Part shown: in pieces, positions 21,938-28,297 of the stretch
How the letters are laid out: every line of letters begins with the position of its first letter
How positions within the stretch are numbered: position 1 is the first letter of the stretch
DNA from: a virus
DNA length: 33,790 bases
Strand: one strand, 5' to 3'
Virus record (IMG/VR): IMGVR_UViG_3300046328_000105
Span: 1 to 33,790 of that record
Translations under genes and position numbers: made by a program
The notes under the pieces: model-generated
Database searches by the model: none
What the model was told of the DNA's origin: nothing
The model's input: the letters and a program-made list of their open reading frames with translations, nothing else

Positions 21938-22245
21938 AAGTCACAACATCAGACAGGATGCGCCAGCTACTGCGCGAAGATGATTGGACGCCGACAGAAT
22001 TAGCTAGTGAAGTCGGATGCCATAGAAGCATGGCACAAAACTTAATAGGCAAAGAAATAGCCGCAGGCAATGTGCAGTTTGTTAGTTATGACAGGCGGCC
22101 AGGTTCGCGCAGCAACCTATATACATGGGTGGGAGACGATGATCTGCTAACAATGGCAAAACGTGCTGCTGATTACTTGGAAGAACATGCAAAAGACCAA
22201 TTAGGCCAGTCGATTGCTAACCACCTTCGGAGGATGACATCGTGA
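21934..22245 (+). CDS. Helix-turn-helix protein, 103 aa
   Basis: MKVTTSDRMRQLLREDDWTP, TELASEVGCHRSMAQNLIGK and EIAAGNVQFVSYDRRPGSRS form a winged helix-turn-helix; the helical C-terminus (LLTMAKRAADYLEEHAKDQL) may dimerise. A DNA-binding role is likely; target unknown. ATGA-coupled to the Gp157-family gene. Confidence 0.72.
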   Translation: MKVTTSDRMRQLLREDDWTPTELASEVGCHRSMAQNLIGKEIAAGNVQFVSYDRRPGSRSNLYTWVGDDDLLTMAKRAADYLEEHAKDQLGQSIANHLRRMTS

Positions 22246-22484
22246 TGACTAATTGGTTTCCAACTGGAACCGCACCTGTGCGGGACGGGTGTTATATCGT
22301 TCGACGTCCTAATTCAAAATGCCAGCATTTGTGCCGCTGGGACGTGAAAACTAAACTCTGGTACAGCGCAGGATCAACAGGTCGCAGTCAATATGACGTC
22401 ATGGGATTTAACAATGGTGTTGATATTTTCGAATGGCGTGGATTAAGCATGGATCCACTGTATTTAGATAAATCTTTCCCATGA
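22242..22484 (+). CDS. Hypothetical early protein, 80 aa
   Basis: A small aromatic-rich protein starting (GTG then ATG) MMTNWFPTGTAPVRDGCYIV, with RWDVKTKLWYSAG in the middle and EWRGLSMDPLYL near the end. The W..TGTAPVRDGxY and RWDxxxxxWY pattern resembles small phage DUF551-like proteins but I do not assign it. A GGAGG site lies 8 bases before the GTG. Coupled to its neighbours by overlaps at both ends. Confidence 0.68.
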   Translation: MMTNWFPTGTAPVRDGCYIVRRPNSKCQHLCRWDVKTKLWYSAGSTGRSQYDVMGFNNGVDIFEWRGLSMDPLYLDKSFP

Positions 22485-23002
22485 AAAAGCTATCAACTTA
22501 CGCACGTAAGATGCGACGCACCGACCAAACCTACAATGCCGCAGCTTGGTTGAACACCTTGACCAAGTGCCGCGCCTATTCTGACGAATTGCTACCAGGT
22601 GCGATTGCCAAAGTGCCTAGCTTTGAAGCTATCCGCGCAATGATTATCGAAACCCGAATGTCGTTTGAGCGCATGAAAAGCGGATATGGAACCTCCCATA
22701 ACTACGATGTGCTGATTGTTGCATTGGGTGAAGCGAAGATACGTTATGCACAGATAGCAGGCAATGAAAACCAAGCGGTTGACGCTCTAGACACTGCGGA
22801 TGCTGCTTTGCTACGTACACGCATACGCTGGGAAAAAACGGGCGTATGGGGCTTTGATGGGCCTGCATTGGCAGAGATAGCGGACGGCCTCGACTTGTTT
22901 GAGGAAGTGGCTACAAATAGCAGCCCGATGCAGATGCGCAATGCCATGCTTGAGAGAAATAGGCTAGTGGAGCAATTAAAAAGAAATTACACGGCAATGT
23001 AA
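22481..23002 (+). CDS. Hypothetical early protein, 173 aa
   Basis: A basic, helical protein: MKKLSTYARKMRRTDQTYNA, then segments such as FEAIRAMIIETRMSFERMKS and LLRTRIRWEKTGVWGFDGPA and a charged end. The gene overlaps the previous stop (ATGA). No recognised family; a small DNA-binding or accessory early protein is possible. It ends right before the promoter-like inverted repeat at 22994. Confidence 0.7.
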   Translation: MKKLSTYARKMRRTDQTYNAAAWLNTLTKCRAYSDELLPGAIAKVPSFEAIRAMIIETRMSFERMKSGYGTSHNYDVLIVALGEAKIRYAQIAGNENQAVDALDTADAALLRTRIRWEKTGVWGFDGPALAEIADGLDLFEEVATNSSPMQMRNAMLERNRLVEQLKRNYTAM

Positions 23003-23025
23003 AATTTGTTGTATAATTACATTGC
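22994..23025 (+). promoter_or_regulatory. 9-bp inverted repeat flanking a TATAAT box
   Basis: GCAATGTAA (22994-23002) and TTACATTGC (23017-23025) form a perfect inverted repeat around a 14-base spacer. TATAAT (23012-23017) lies at its right edge. The -35 candidate is weak (TTACAC, 22987-22992, 19-base spacing). The half-sites GTAA and TTAC match the other operators with wider spacing. The next gene starts at 23045 after ACAAAGGAAACAAAC. Confidence 0.6.
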
Positions 23026-23044
23026 ACAAACAAAGGAAACAAAC

Positions 23045-23443
23045 ATGCACAAAGAATTGATTGAACGACTACGCACATTGCCAGTATTTGACGATACAAC
23101 TATTGGCAATGAAGCCGCAGACGCTATCGAAGCGCTGCAAGCAGAGAACGAGCGGATCCAGACCGAACTGCAAAACTCAATTACACGCAGACAAGAGCAA
23201 ATGGCATCATCCGATTTTGCTGTGGATTCATTGAAGGAAGAAAACAACACCCTACAACAGCAACTAGCCGAAGCGCAGGCGCGTACTGAAGATGTGATGA
23301 AGGAACTACTTTGGATGCGACAATGGATGCGGAAAGACGAAGTAAATGACGGTGTAGTGATAAGTAACGCAGTCGGTTCTCAATGGAGTAAATGGATTGA
23401 CCGTGTAGATGCAATCAAAGAAGCCATGAAAGGCGCAGCATGA
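23045..23443 (+). CDS. Coiled-coil early protein, 132 aa
   Basis: MHKELIERLRTLPVFDDTTI, then GNEAADAIEALQAENERIQT and a long heptad-rich segment (about 32-80) with NNTLQQQLAEAQARTEDVMK, the type of Ead/Ea22-like early phage protein that begins with a small GNEAADAIE motif. The C-terminal part is polar. The start is the ATG after the standard leader; an upstream in-frame ATG inside the inverted repeat is rejected. Function unknown. Confidence 0.75.
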   Translation: MHKELIERLRTLPVFDDTTIGNEAADAIEALQAENERIQTELQNSITRRQEQMASSDFAVDSLKEENNTLQQQLAEAQARTEDVMKELLWMRQWMRKDEVNDGVVISNAVGSQWSKWIDRVDAIKEAMKGAA

Positions 23444-23802
23444 CCCACACAGTCGACACACTAATGGCGTTGGCCTACAAGCTGCGCTACGCAAAATCAG
23501 CAAGCTACGCAAGAGTATCGGAAGAAGCACTCCGCACAGCACTAACGGAAGCACTAGCACCACAGTCCGCGCAGCCAGTACCGCCGCACGAGTGCAAGAC
23601 CGACGCTGAAAAGCTGGCATACGCCGCCGGATGGTGGAAGGCGTTAGAGGCTAACAGGGCGCAGCCAGTACGGGAACCTTTGAGTGATGATGATATTGCG
23701 GATATTTGGGACGGCTGGCTAATTCACATTACAGACAAAATTTCAGCAATTCAGTTTGCCAGGGCAATCGAAGCTGATCACGGAATTGGATGTGACAAGT
23801 GA
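23440..23802 (+). CDS. Modular early protein, paralogue of the 18860 gene, 120 aa
   Basis: MTHTVDTLMALAYKLRYAKS resembles the start of the 207-aa protein, and LSDDDIADIWDGWLIHITDK then ISAIQFARAIEADHG matches its C-terminus. The middle differs, with two SAQPV/AQPVRE copies around GWWKALEANR. It therefore looks like a second, shortened member of the same modular family, created by duplication of flanking modules. ATGA-coupled upstream, GTGA-coupled downstream. Function unknown. Confidence 0.75.
   Translation: MTHTVDTLMALAYKLRYAKSASYARVSEEALRTALTEALAPQSAQPVPPHECKTDAEKLAYAAGWWKALEANRAQPVREPLSDDDIADIWDGWLIHITDKISAIQFARAIEADHGIGCDK
23660..23790 (+). repeat. Dispersed duplication, copy 2 (with 19341-19471)
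   Basis: Ungapped 131-base match to 19341-19471, about 84% identical, covering the shared C-terminal module. The copies lie in the same orientation about 4.3 kb apart, so homologous recombination between them could delete the early genes in between. Confidence 0.85.
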
Positions 23803-23996
23803 CCTACACCGCAACACCAACAGTATTCGAGATACACGACGACGAAACGAATGAGTTTGCCGCCCGTGTAAGCATGTTTGACGAAGGAGGCGCAACGATT
23901 GAGCTAAAAAGCTGCTTTGATCGAACTACCTTTGATGCAATCGTACCTAGTCTGCAATATTCTCTATCTGCTATGAAATTGGACGGTGACAAATGA
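23799..23996 (+). CDS. Small acidic protein, 65 aa (GTG start)
   Basis: MTYTATPTVFEIHDDETNEF then AARVSMFDEGGATIELKSCF and a helical tail (IVPSLQYSLSAMKLDGDK). A beta-strand-rich first half is predicted by eye. GTG start overlapping the upstream stop (GTGA); ATGA overlap with the next gene. Family not recognised. Confidence 0.6.
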   Translation: MTYTATPTVFEIHDDETNEFAARVSMFDEGGATIELKSCFDRTTFDAIVPSLQYSLSAMKLDGDK

Positions 23997-24139
23997 CCAA
24001 AGAACAAATACTTGAAGTGATAAAACTTCTTTCAGCATTGGAAGCATGGAGCTTTGCAGAAAAGCACAACTTGCCAGAGTATCTTTGGGAGCGATTGGAC
24101 AAGAGCATCCAAGTGCTAACGGCTAAGGTGTTGGAGTGA
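23993..24139 (+). CDS. Small helical protein, 48 aa
   Basis: ORF MTKEQILEVIKLLSALEAWS, FAEKHNLPEYLWERLDKSIQ, VLTAKVLE. Amphipathic and helical, no Cys. Coupled by ATGA to the upstream gene and followed 6 bases later by the terminator of the rightward early arm, making it the last early gene. No family recognised. Confidence 0.6.
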   Translation: MTKEQILEVIKLLSALEAWSFAEKHNLPEYLWERLDKSIQVLTAKVLE

Positions 24140-24145
24140 TGCAAG

Positions 24146-24186
24146 CCCCCATCAAAAGCACTTCGGTGCAATTGATTGGGGTTTTT
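24146..24186 (+). terminator. Intrinsic terminator of the rightward early arm
   Basis: CCCCATCA pairs with TGATTGGGG around an inner GCAC-TTCG-GTGC tetraloop hairpin, followed by five T (24182-24186) and TATTTT. It separates the plus-strand early genes from the convergent lysis genes. The minus-strand reading of the same hairpin has no T-tract. Confidence 0.85.
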
Positions 24187-24699
24187 CTATTTTCCAGGTG
24201 TGATGTTTGCCAATAGAGCGTCTTTATTTTGTGAACCGTGAGAACTTCCAAAATAGAAGTTAAGCACAGAACCGAAACCAGCCGATAACGCACCCAATAG
24301 AATCAATAGGCTTTGTTGGTCGCTTACCTTCAGTAGTCCAAGCATCATGCAAATCAGGATGGCAAAGAAGCCGGAAACTATCACGATTGCAAGAGTTCCA
24401 GGGATGTTTGAGCGAACCGCTGTTTGCATATCCCTAGCACCTTGCGTATTCTGCACAGCGAGTTGATCGGCTTTTAGGTCATTTTCGGTCATCCACTTTT
24501 TGAACTCAATCTCAGCCAGCTTTACTTGCGCTACTTGGTCTGGTGTAAGTTTGTCGGCACTGAGCGCCTCGCTAACGGCTTGAACTGTCTTTTCAGGCAC
24601 ACCTAGCTTATCAGCTATGAATGATGCTGCAATGGCCCCAAATGGGCCTGCAATGGCGCTACCTAAGAGTGGTGCAAGTTTTGCCAAAAGTTCGTTCAT
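24187..24699 (-). CDS. Holin of the 3TM family (GTA_holin_3TM-like)
   Basis: A 170-aa protein with a hydrophobic N-terminal segment (about 8-30, LAPLLGSAIAGPFGAIAASF), a charged linker with RDMQTAVRS (about 89-97) and two clear membrane spans (about 101-123 and 129-151), ending in a polar tail. This is the layout of GTA_holin_3TM proteins (PF11351). Holins form the inner-membrane lesions that time lysis and let the endolysin through. The gene is coupled by ATGA to the upstream endolysin gene and is the last of the lysis cassette; its stop abuts the convergent terminator. Confidence 0.85.
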   Translation of the reverse strand: MNELLAKLAPLLGSAIAGPFGAIAASFIADKLGVPEKTVQAVSEALSADKLTPDQVAQVKLAEIEFKKWMTENDLKADQLAVQNTQGARDMQTAVRSNIPGTLAIVIVSGFFAILICMMLGLLKVSDQQSLLILLGALSAGFGSVLNFYFGSSHGSQNKDALLANITPGK

Positions 24700-25136
24700 A
24701 CGTAGTTCCTAGCACCGTCTTGGTCAATAATTAGTGCCTGCCTATTAGGCTTGTCACTAAAGCTAATATGTACCCACCCGCCACCGTACTTATCAAACTC
24801 ACGAATTACTTGGTCATATTTGATTGTGCTACCGACGATAGCTCTAACAATACGGTCTACGTTTCCGAAAGTGGGACAAATAAAATCTACAGCCTCAGCC
24901 TTAAGGTGCTGACTTGTAGACCTCGAACCCAGAAGGCTATTGAGAGCACTACAGCGGTACCCAGAGCTAATACTAATTGGATTAGACCGAAGAAGAACTC
25001 GAACTTCTTCAAGTCCGAGACAGGTTCTTTTTGCTGTTTCATATAGCTCGATTGGTAGGCTGTTGTCGATACCGTGTCGTGCTGCTTTTTGGGAGGCACA
25101 AAACTCGACGAGGGTGAAGTGAGGGGAGAGGTTCAT
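24696..25136 (-). CDS. Endolysin, M15-type peptidase (Peptidase_M15_3)
   Basis: A 146-aa zinc peptidase. Motifs: SSGYRCSALNSLLGSRSTSQ (about 58-76), zinc ligands H77 and D84 in QHLKAEAVDF, and H123 in WVHISF. This is the M15_3 arrangement used by phage endolysins that cut peptide cross-links in peptidoglycan. There is no signal peptide, so export through holin lesions is expected. The ATG overlaps the upstream stop and the 3' end overlaps the holin gene (both ATGA). Confidence 0.92.
   Translation of the reverse strand: MNLSPHFTLVEFCASQKAARHGIDNSLPIELYETAKRTCLGLEEVRVLLRSNPISISSGYRCSALNSLLGSRSTSQHLKAEAVDFICPTFGNVDRIVRAIVGSTIKYDQVIREFDKYGGGWVHISFSDKPNRQALIIDQDGARNYV
24887..25042 (-). CDS. Possible nested membrane peptide inside the endolysin gene, 51 aa
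   Basis: In a second frame of the endolysin gene, MKQQKEPVSDLKKFEFFFGL continues into a 22-residue hydrophobic span (to about residue 40) and a basic tail (LQVSTLRLRL). The charge pattern is that of a small single-span membrane protein such as a nested holin or antiholin. The ribosome binding site is weak (GAG before TATATG) and the overlapping coding constraint may create such ORFs by chance, so this is a low-confidence call. Confidence 0.2.
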   Translation of the reverse strand: MKQQKEPVSDLKKFEFFFGLIQLVLALGTAVVLSIAFWVRGLQVSTLRLRL

Positions 25137-25414
25137 TTGAAGCCATGCGCTTTCAAGTAATCAATGAACATCAGCCCAAGCCCAACAAGAGCCGACCACA
25201 CTAAACCAGCAAGCGACTTTTCAATGATGGCTTTGCGTATGGATGCGCGGTCTGTCTGCTCTTGTATCGCAAGCCTTACCCATTGCTGTTCCTGCTCTGT
25301 CAGGCACGCAGGCTGATAGTGAACCTTTAGAGCCGTGATTATTGAATTGACTAGATGCTCGTGTGTGCCGCTGCGTCGCTCAGTGCCGCCGTAGGTTTGG
25401 TGATCGTCTGTCAT
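25133..25414 (-). CDS. Small membrane protein of the lysis cassette, 93 aa
   Basis: The polar N-terminal two-thirds (MTDDHQTYGGTERRSGTHEH to about residue 63) are followed by one strong membrane span (66-85, KSLAGLVWSALVGLGLMFID). Its place, ATGA-coupled on both sides between a membrane metallopeptidase-like gene and the endolysin, suggests a role in lysis, perhaps as an antiholin or spanin-like component. It lacks a lipobox and is too short for a typical Rz. The function is open. Confidence 0.7.
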   Translation of the reverse strand: MTDDHQTYGGTERRSGTHEHLVNSIITALKVHYQPACLTEQEQQWVRLAIQEQTDRASIRKAIIEKSLAGLVWSALVGLGLMFIDYLKAHGFK

Positions 25415-25827
25415 TTTGCCTTGAGCGCAGCTAGCGCCTGTTGTTTTGTGATTGGTAGGTCGTAATTATCGGCGAGATATTCAGCGAAGAACTCGCTACG
25501 ATCATCAGGGTAGTGCTTGGCTTGCTCTTTATACGCCGATACCTCAGCCCATAAGCGGTAGCTCGGTATTAGCCGATATAGAGCGCTGTGGAGGGCCATT
25601 GGGAGAATGGCCACACCAATATAGTCAAAGTAGCCGAAGTGATACAGAGCGTAAGCCAATGGAATGGACAGCCATGCGAAGGTTGACCATTGTTTTACGT
25701 GCATCAATTCGTGACGGTACAGACCTTCGTCGTGGCGGTATTTGTCCAGAAGTCTGATTATTGGGCCATTGGCACAGCCACCTACATTAGGCGGGAGGGA
25801 TTTTACAAAAAATGTTAAAGGGTACAT
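25411..25827 (-). CDS. Membrane protein with HELMH zincin motif, 138 aa
   Basis: Numbered from the ATG at 25827: HELMH (39-43) is an HExxH zinc-peptidase motif, with E95 in WAEVSAYKEQ a plausible third ligand. Between them are hydrophobic segments (about 50-88) that look membrane-associated. The preceding GCANGPIIRLL (about 17-27) is typical of related small phage proteins. It opens the lysis cassette, before the small membrane protein and endolysin. It could be an active peptidase or a degraded relative. No ribosome binding site is obvious for either this ATG or a TTG at 25884. Confidence 0.72.
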   Translation of the reverse strand: MYPLTFFVKSLPPNVGGCANGPIIRLLDKYRHDEGLYRHELMHVKQWSTFAWLSIPLAYALYHFGYFDYIGVAILPMALHSALYRLIPSYRLWAEVSAYKEQAKHYPDDRSEFFAEYLADNYDLPITKQQALAALKAK

Positions 25828-25873
25828 ATGCGGGATTTTAGAAGTTGGAAAAGTGTTTTGTTGGTCGTGGCGC

Positions 25874-28297
25874 TTACATTTCAAAAGAGCCAGATAGCCA
25901 AATAGTCCCTGATGCAGCTACTGGAATTTGGCTAGGAGTCCCATCATTTATATTCCACATGGTTGCAAAGTTAGAACCACCAGAGCCCACAGCAACTGCA
26001 TTGCCCGTATAGGCGAAATTGTAGGCAAGCGCGTTGAAGATTGAGTTGTCCTCCGATGCTGTGGTAAACGGGAGTTGCACCTGTAAGTTTCCAGTGCCTG
26101 TGGCAGTAGTCCAACTGACAACTAAGTCAAATGTAACGATTCTTCCCCTACGCTGCCACCGCCCATATTGAGGTCCATAAGTGGCAGTGCCTGCGGTTGT
26201 TAAACCTTGTATCGTGGGTGTAAATGTTCCGCTATCATCAAGAAAAACGATAGAGTTTCCACCAGCATTGTTGTAGTTTGTAGCCGCACCAGTGATCAGG
26301 TTATCTGCGTATGTGACACGCGGGGTGTTATTAAAATAAACGCCTGTCCCTGTCGTATTGATTGTGTTGTTAGATACAACAAGGTCTGATGACCAAGAAT
26401 TACGAATCGCGTAGCTGCCGGGGGTATCAATAGTATTACCGGTGATCGACAAGAACCGAGGAGCGTTAGCCCCGCCCGTACTTGTTTCATCAAAGGTCCA
26501 TATCCCATATGTGTCCGGAATCTTGATGGAGTTACCTGTTACCGAGACACCGACAGTAGCCCCGCGAACATATACCCCATTGTTACCACCGTTGATTACA
26601 TTGTCCGCAATCTCACCCTGTGCAATTGTCAGGAAGGTGATCGCCCCCATGCTCCAACCTGCCGCGGGACTGTTGAAGGAATAGTTACCGATGATGCGAA
26701 TATCGCTTGATGTTTCTGCGTAGTATGCACCCTCATTGCAAGTGTCCGCAAAACAGCCAGTGATAAGGCTATTGGAAGATAGCGTTGATAGTGCGATCCC
26801 CCACCGCTGTGTATTGACAACCATCAAATTTCGGTATGTTCCGCGCCCAACATAAAGCGTTGAAATACCAGAGTCCCAACCATCATGCCCTGTTCCAGTG
26901 GGGATAACAGGTTGATTGGCTTGATTCCCATTGATAATAAAGTTCTCAATTAGAATGTCGTACATGATCGCCCAATCAGCCACCCAAACGTATTCGGTTG
27001 CTGACCACGCCCATGACTCTGAAGTAGCGGATGGATTACCTCCACCGTATCTACCCCGCCATACTGCCTTAATGACATTCATGCGTTCAGCAGCAATACC
27101 ATTCTTGCGAAACAGCGTTGTAAGGTGGTGATCACAAGTTAGCGTAGTGCCTTGAACGTCCAGTAGTATTTCATTGCCAAGTGCGTATGTGCCGGGGGGA
27201 AAATAGAAGGATAGTCCGCCATACTGTCGAGTAGCGGACAATAGGGCTTTATTTATATTGAACGAATCGTCAGTGCTTCCATCCCCGGTTGCTCCAAACC
27301 ATTTGACATTCACTTTACCTACTGTCGGTGTCAGTGTGATTGTTCCATTGCCGACAATGACGTAACCTGTGTTCTGGTTAGCGAACCCCGCGTTATATAC
27401 ATAGTTCTGCCGAATGGACGATATTAACGCCGCAGACAACGTTATGCTGTTATCTGTGGCATACGATGCAATTGTGGTCGTGAAACTATTGCGATTTTGC
27501 ACATACGTTGCACCCGGAGCCGCACCAATCTTTGCTCCACCAAAAGGAACGGTGATGAACTTGCCAACGTCAGACGCTTGAAACCCATAAGTCCAAGATG
27601 TTACTTGCGTGGTTCCCTCTTGGCAGTCACAAGCAAGTACCGTCTTGCCCACATTAAAAATCTGGTGGCTTCCAGCCTCAATATCTGCAAATATAGTAAA
27701 TACACTTCCCGCATCGGGCACCAAAATTGCGCCCCCATCAAATCGCATTACTCCACAAGTGAATGATGCATAAGTGTCAGATTGAATCCTGTAATTGCCT
27801 TTTGGGAAAAATACAGTGCCTGAAGTTCCAGCAGCGGTGCAAGCAGCATAAATAGCTGCAGTCATGTCTGTGGTGCCTGGGGTTGTATTGGCCCCAAAAT
27901 CCAAAACACTCACACTCTCCCGCAACTTACCCTGCACCGTAGTAGCAACCGCACCAGTGCCAGCGGGGGTGTAAACCACGCCACTAGCATTAGGGCTGAT
28001 TCCAGAACCAGCAGGAAAGCTGTAAACCAAAACGCTTTTTTTATCTTCTACACGAAGTGAGAAATTCACACCGTCAATATAAAGCTGCGCTGGTGATCCT
28101 GCGTTGTAAACATAGCCGTTTACCGTCCGAAGTGGATTAGGTGCAACTTGAGTTAAAGCAGCATCAAAATACACGTTTACCGGGTTGGTACGTGGGTCAA
28201 GATTAGTAGTGCCAATCCAAACATAACCGTTATCCAATGGAGTGCCATCAGAGTCTGCGAATATTTGATATGGGACTTGAATAGATAAGGCGCTCAT
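25874..28297 (-). CDS. Tailspike protein: P22-type head-binding domain plus pectate-lyase-like beta-helix
   Basis: An 807-aa protein. Residues about 1-110 (QVPYQIFADSDGTPLDNGYV, then TNLDPRTNPVNVYFDAALTQ) match the P22 tailspike head-binding domain, which attaches the spike to the tail. A pectate-lyase_3-type signature appears at about 331-344 (VKWFGATGDGSTDD), after an earlier partial one at 140-170 (FFPKGNYRI), followed by a long N/G/T-rich region with beta-helix repeats. Such spikes usually bind and cleave host surface polysaccharide. The C-terminal part (about 700-807) is a distinct domain. Its start is ATGA-coupled to the ejection-protein gene. Confidence 0.92.
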   Translation of the reverse strand: MSALSIQVPYQIFADSDGTPLDNGYVWIGTTNLDPRTNPVNVYFDAALTQVAPNPLRTVNGYVYNAGSPAQLYIDGVNFSLRVEDKKSVLVYSFPAGSGISPNASGVVYTPAGTGAVATTVQGKLRESVSVLDFGANTTPGTTDMTAAIYAACTAAGTSGTVFFPKGNYRIQSDTYASFTCGVMRFDGGAILVPDAGSVFTIFADIEAGSHQIFNVGKTVLACDCQEGTTQVTSWTYGFQASDVGKFITVPFGGAKIGAAPGATYVQNRNSFTTTIASYATDNSITLSAALISSIRQNYVYNAGFANQNTGYVIVGNGTITLTPTVGKVNVKWFGATGDGSTDDSFNINKALLSATRQYGGLSFYFPPGTYALGNEILLDVQGTTLTCDHHLTTLFRKNGIAAERMNVIKAVWRGRYGGGNPSATSESWAWSATEYVWVADWAIMYDILIENFIINGNQANQPVIPTGTGHDGWDSGISTLYVGRGTYRNLMVVNTQRWGIALSTLSSNSLITGCFADTCNEGAYYAETSSDIRIIGNYSFNSPAAGWSMGAITFLTIAQGEIADNVINGGNNGVYVRGATVGVSVTGNSIKIPDTYGIWTFDETSTGGANAPRFLSITGNTIDTPGSYAIRNSWSSDLVVSNNTINTTGTGVYFNNTPRVTYADNLITGAATNYNNAGGNSIVFLDDSGTFTPTIQGLTTAGTATYGPQYGRWQRRGRIVTFDLVVSWTTATGTGNLQVQLPFTTASEDNSIFNALAYNFAYTGNAVAVGSGGSNFATMWNINDGTPSQIPVAASGTIWLSGSFEM

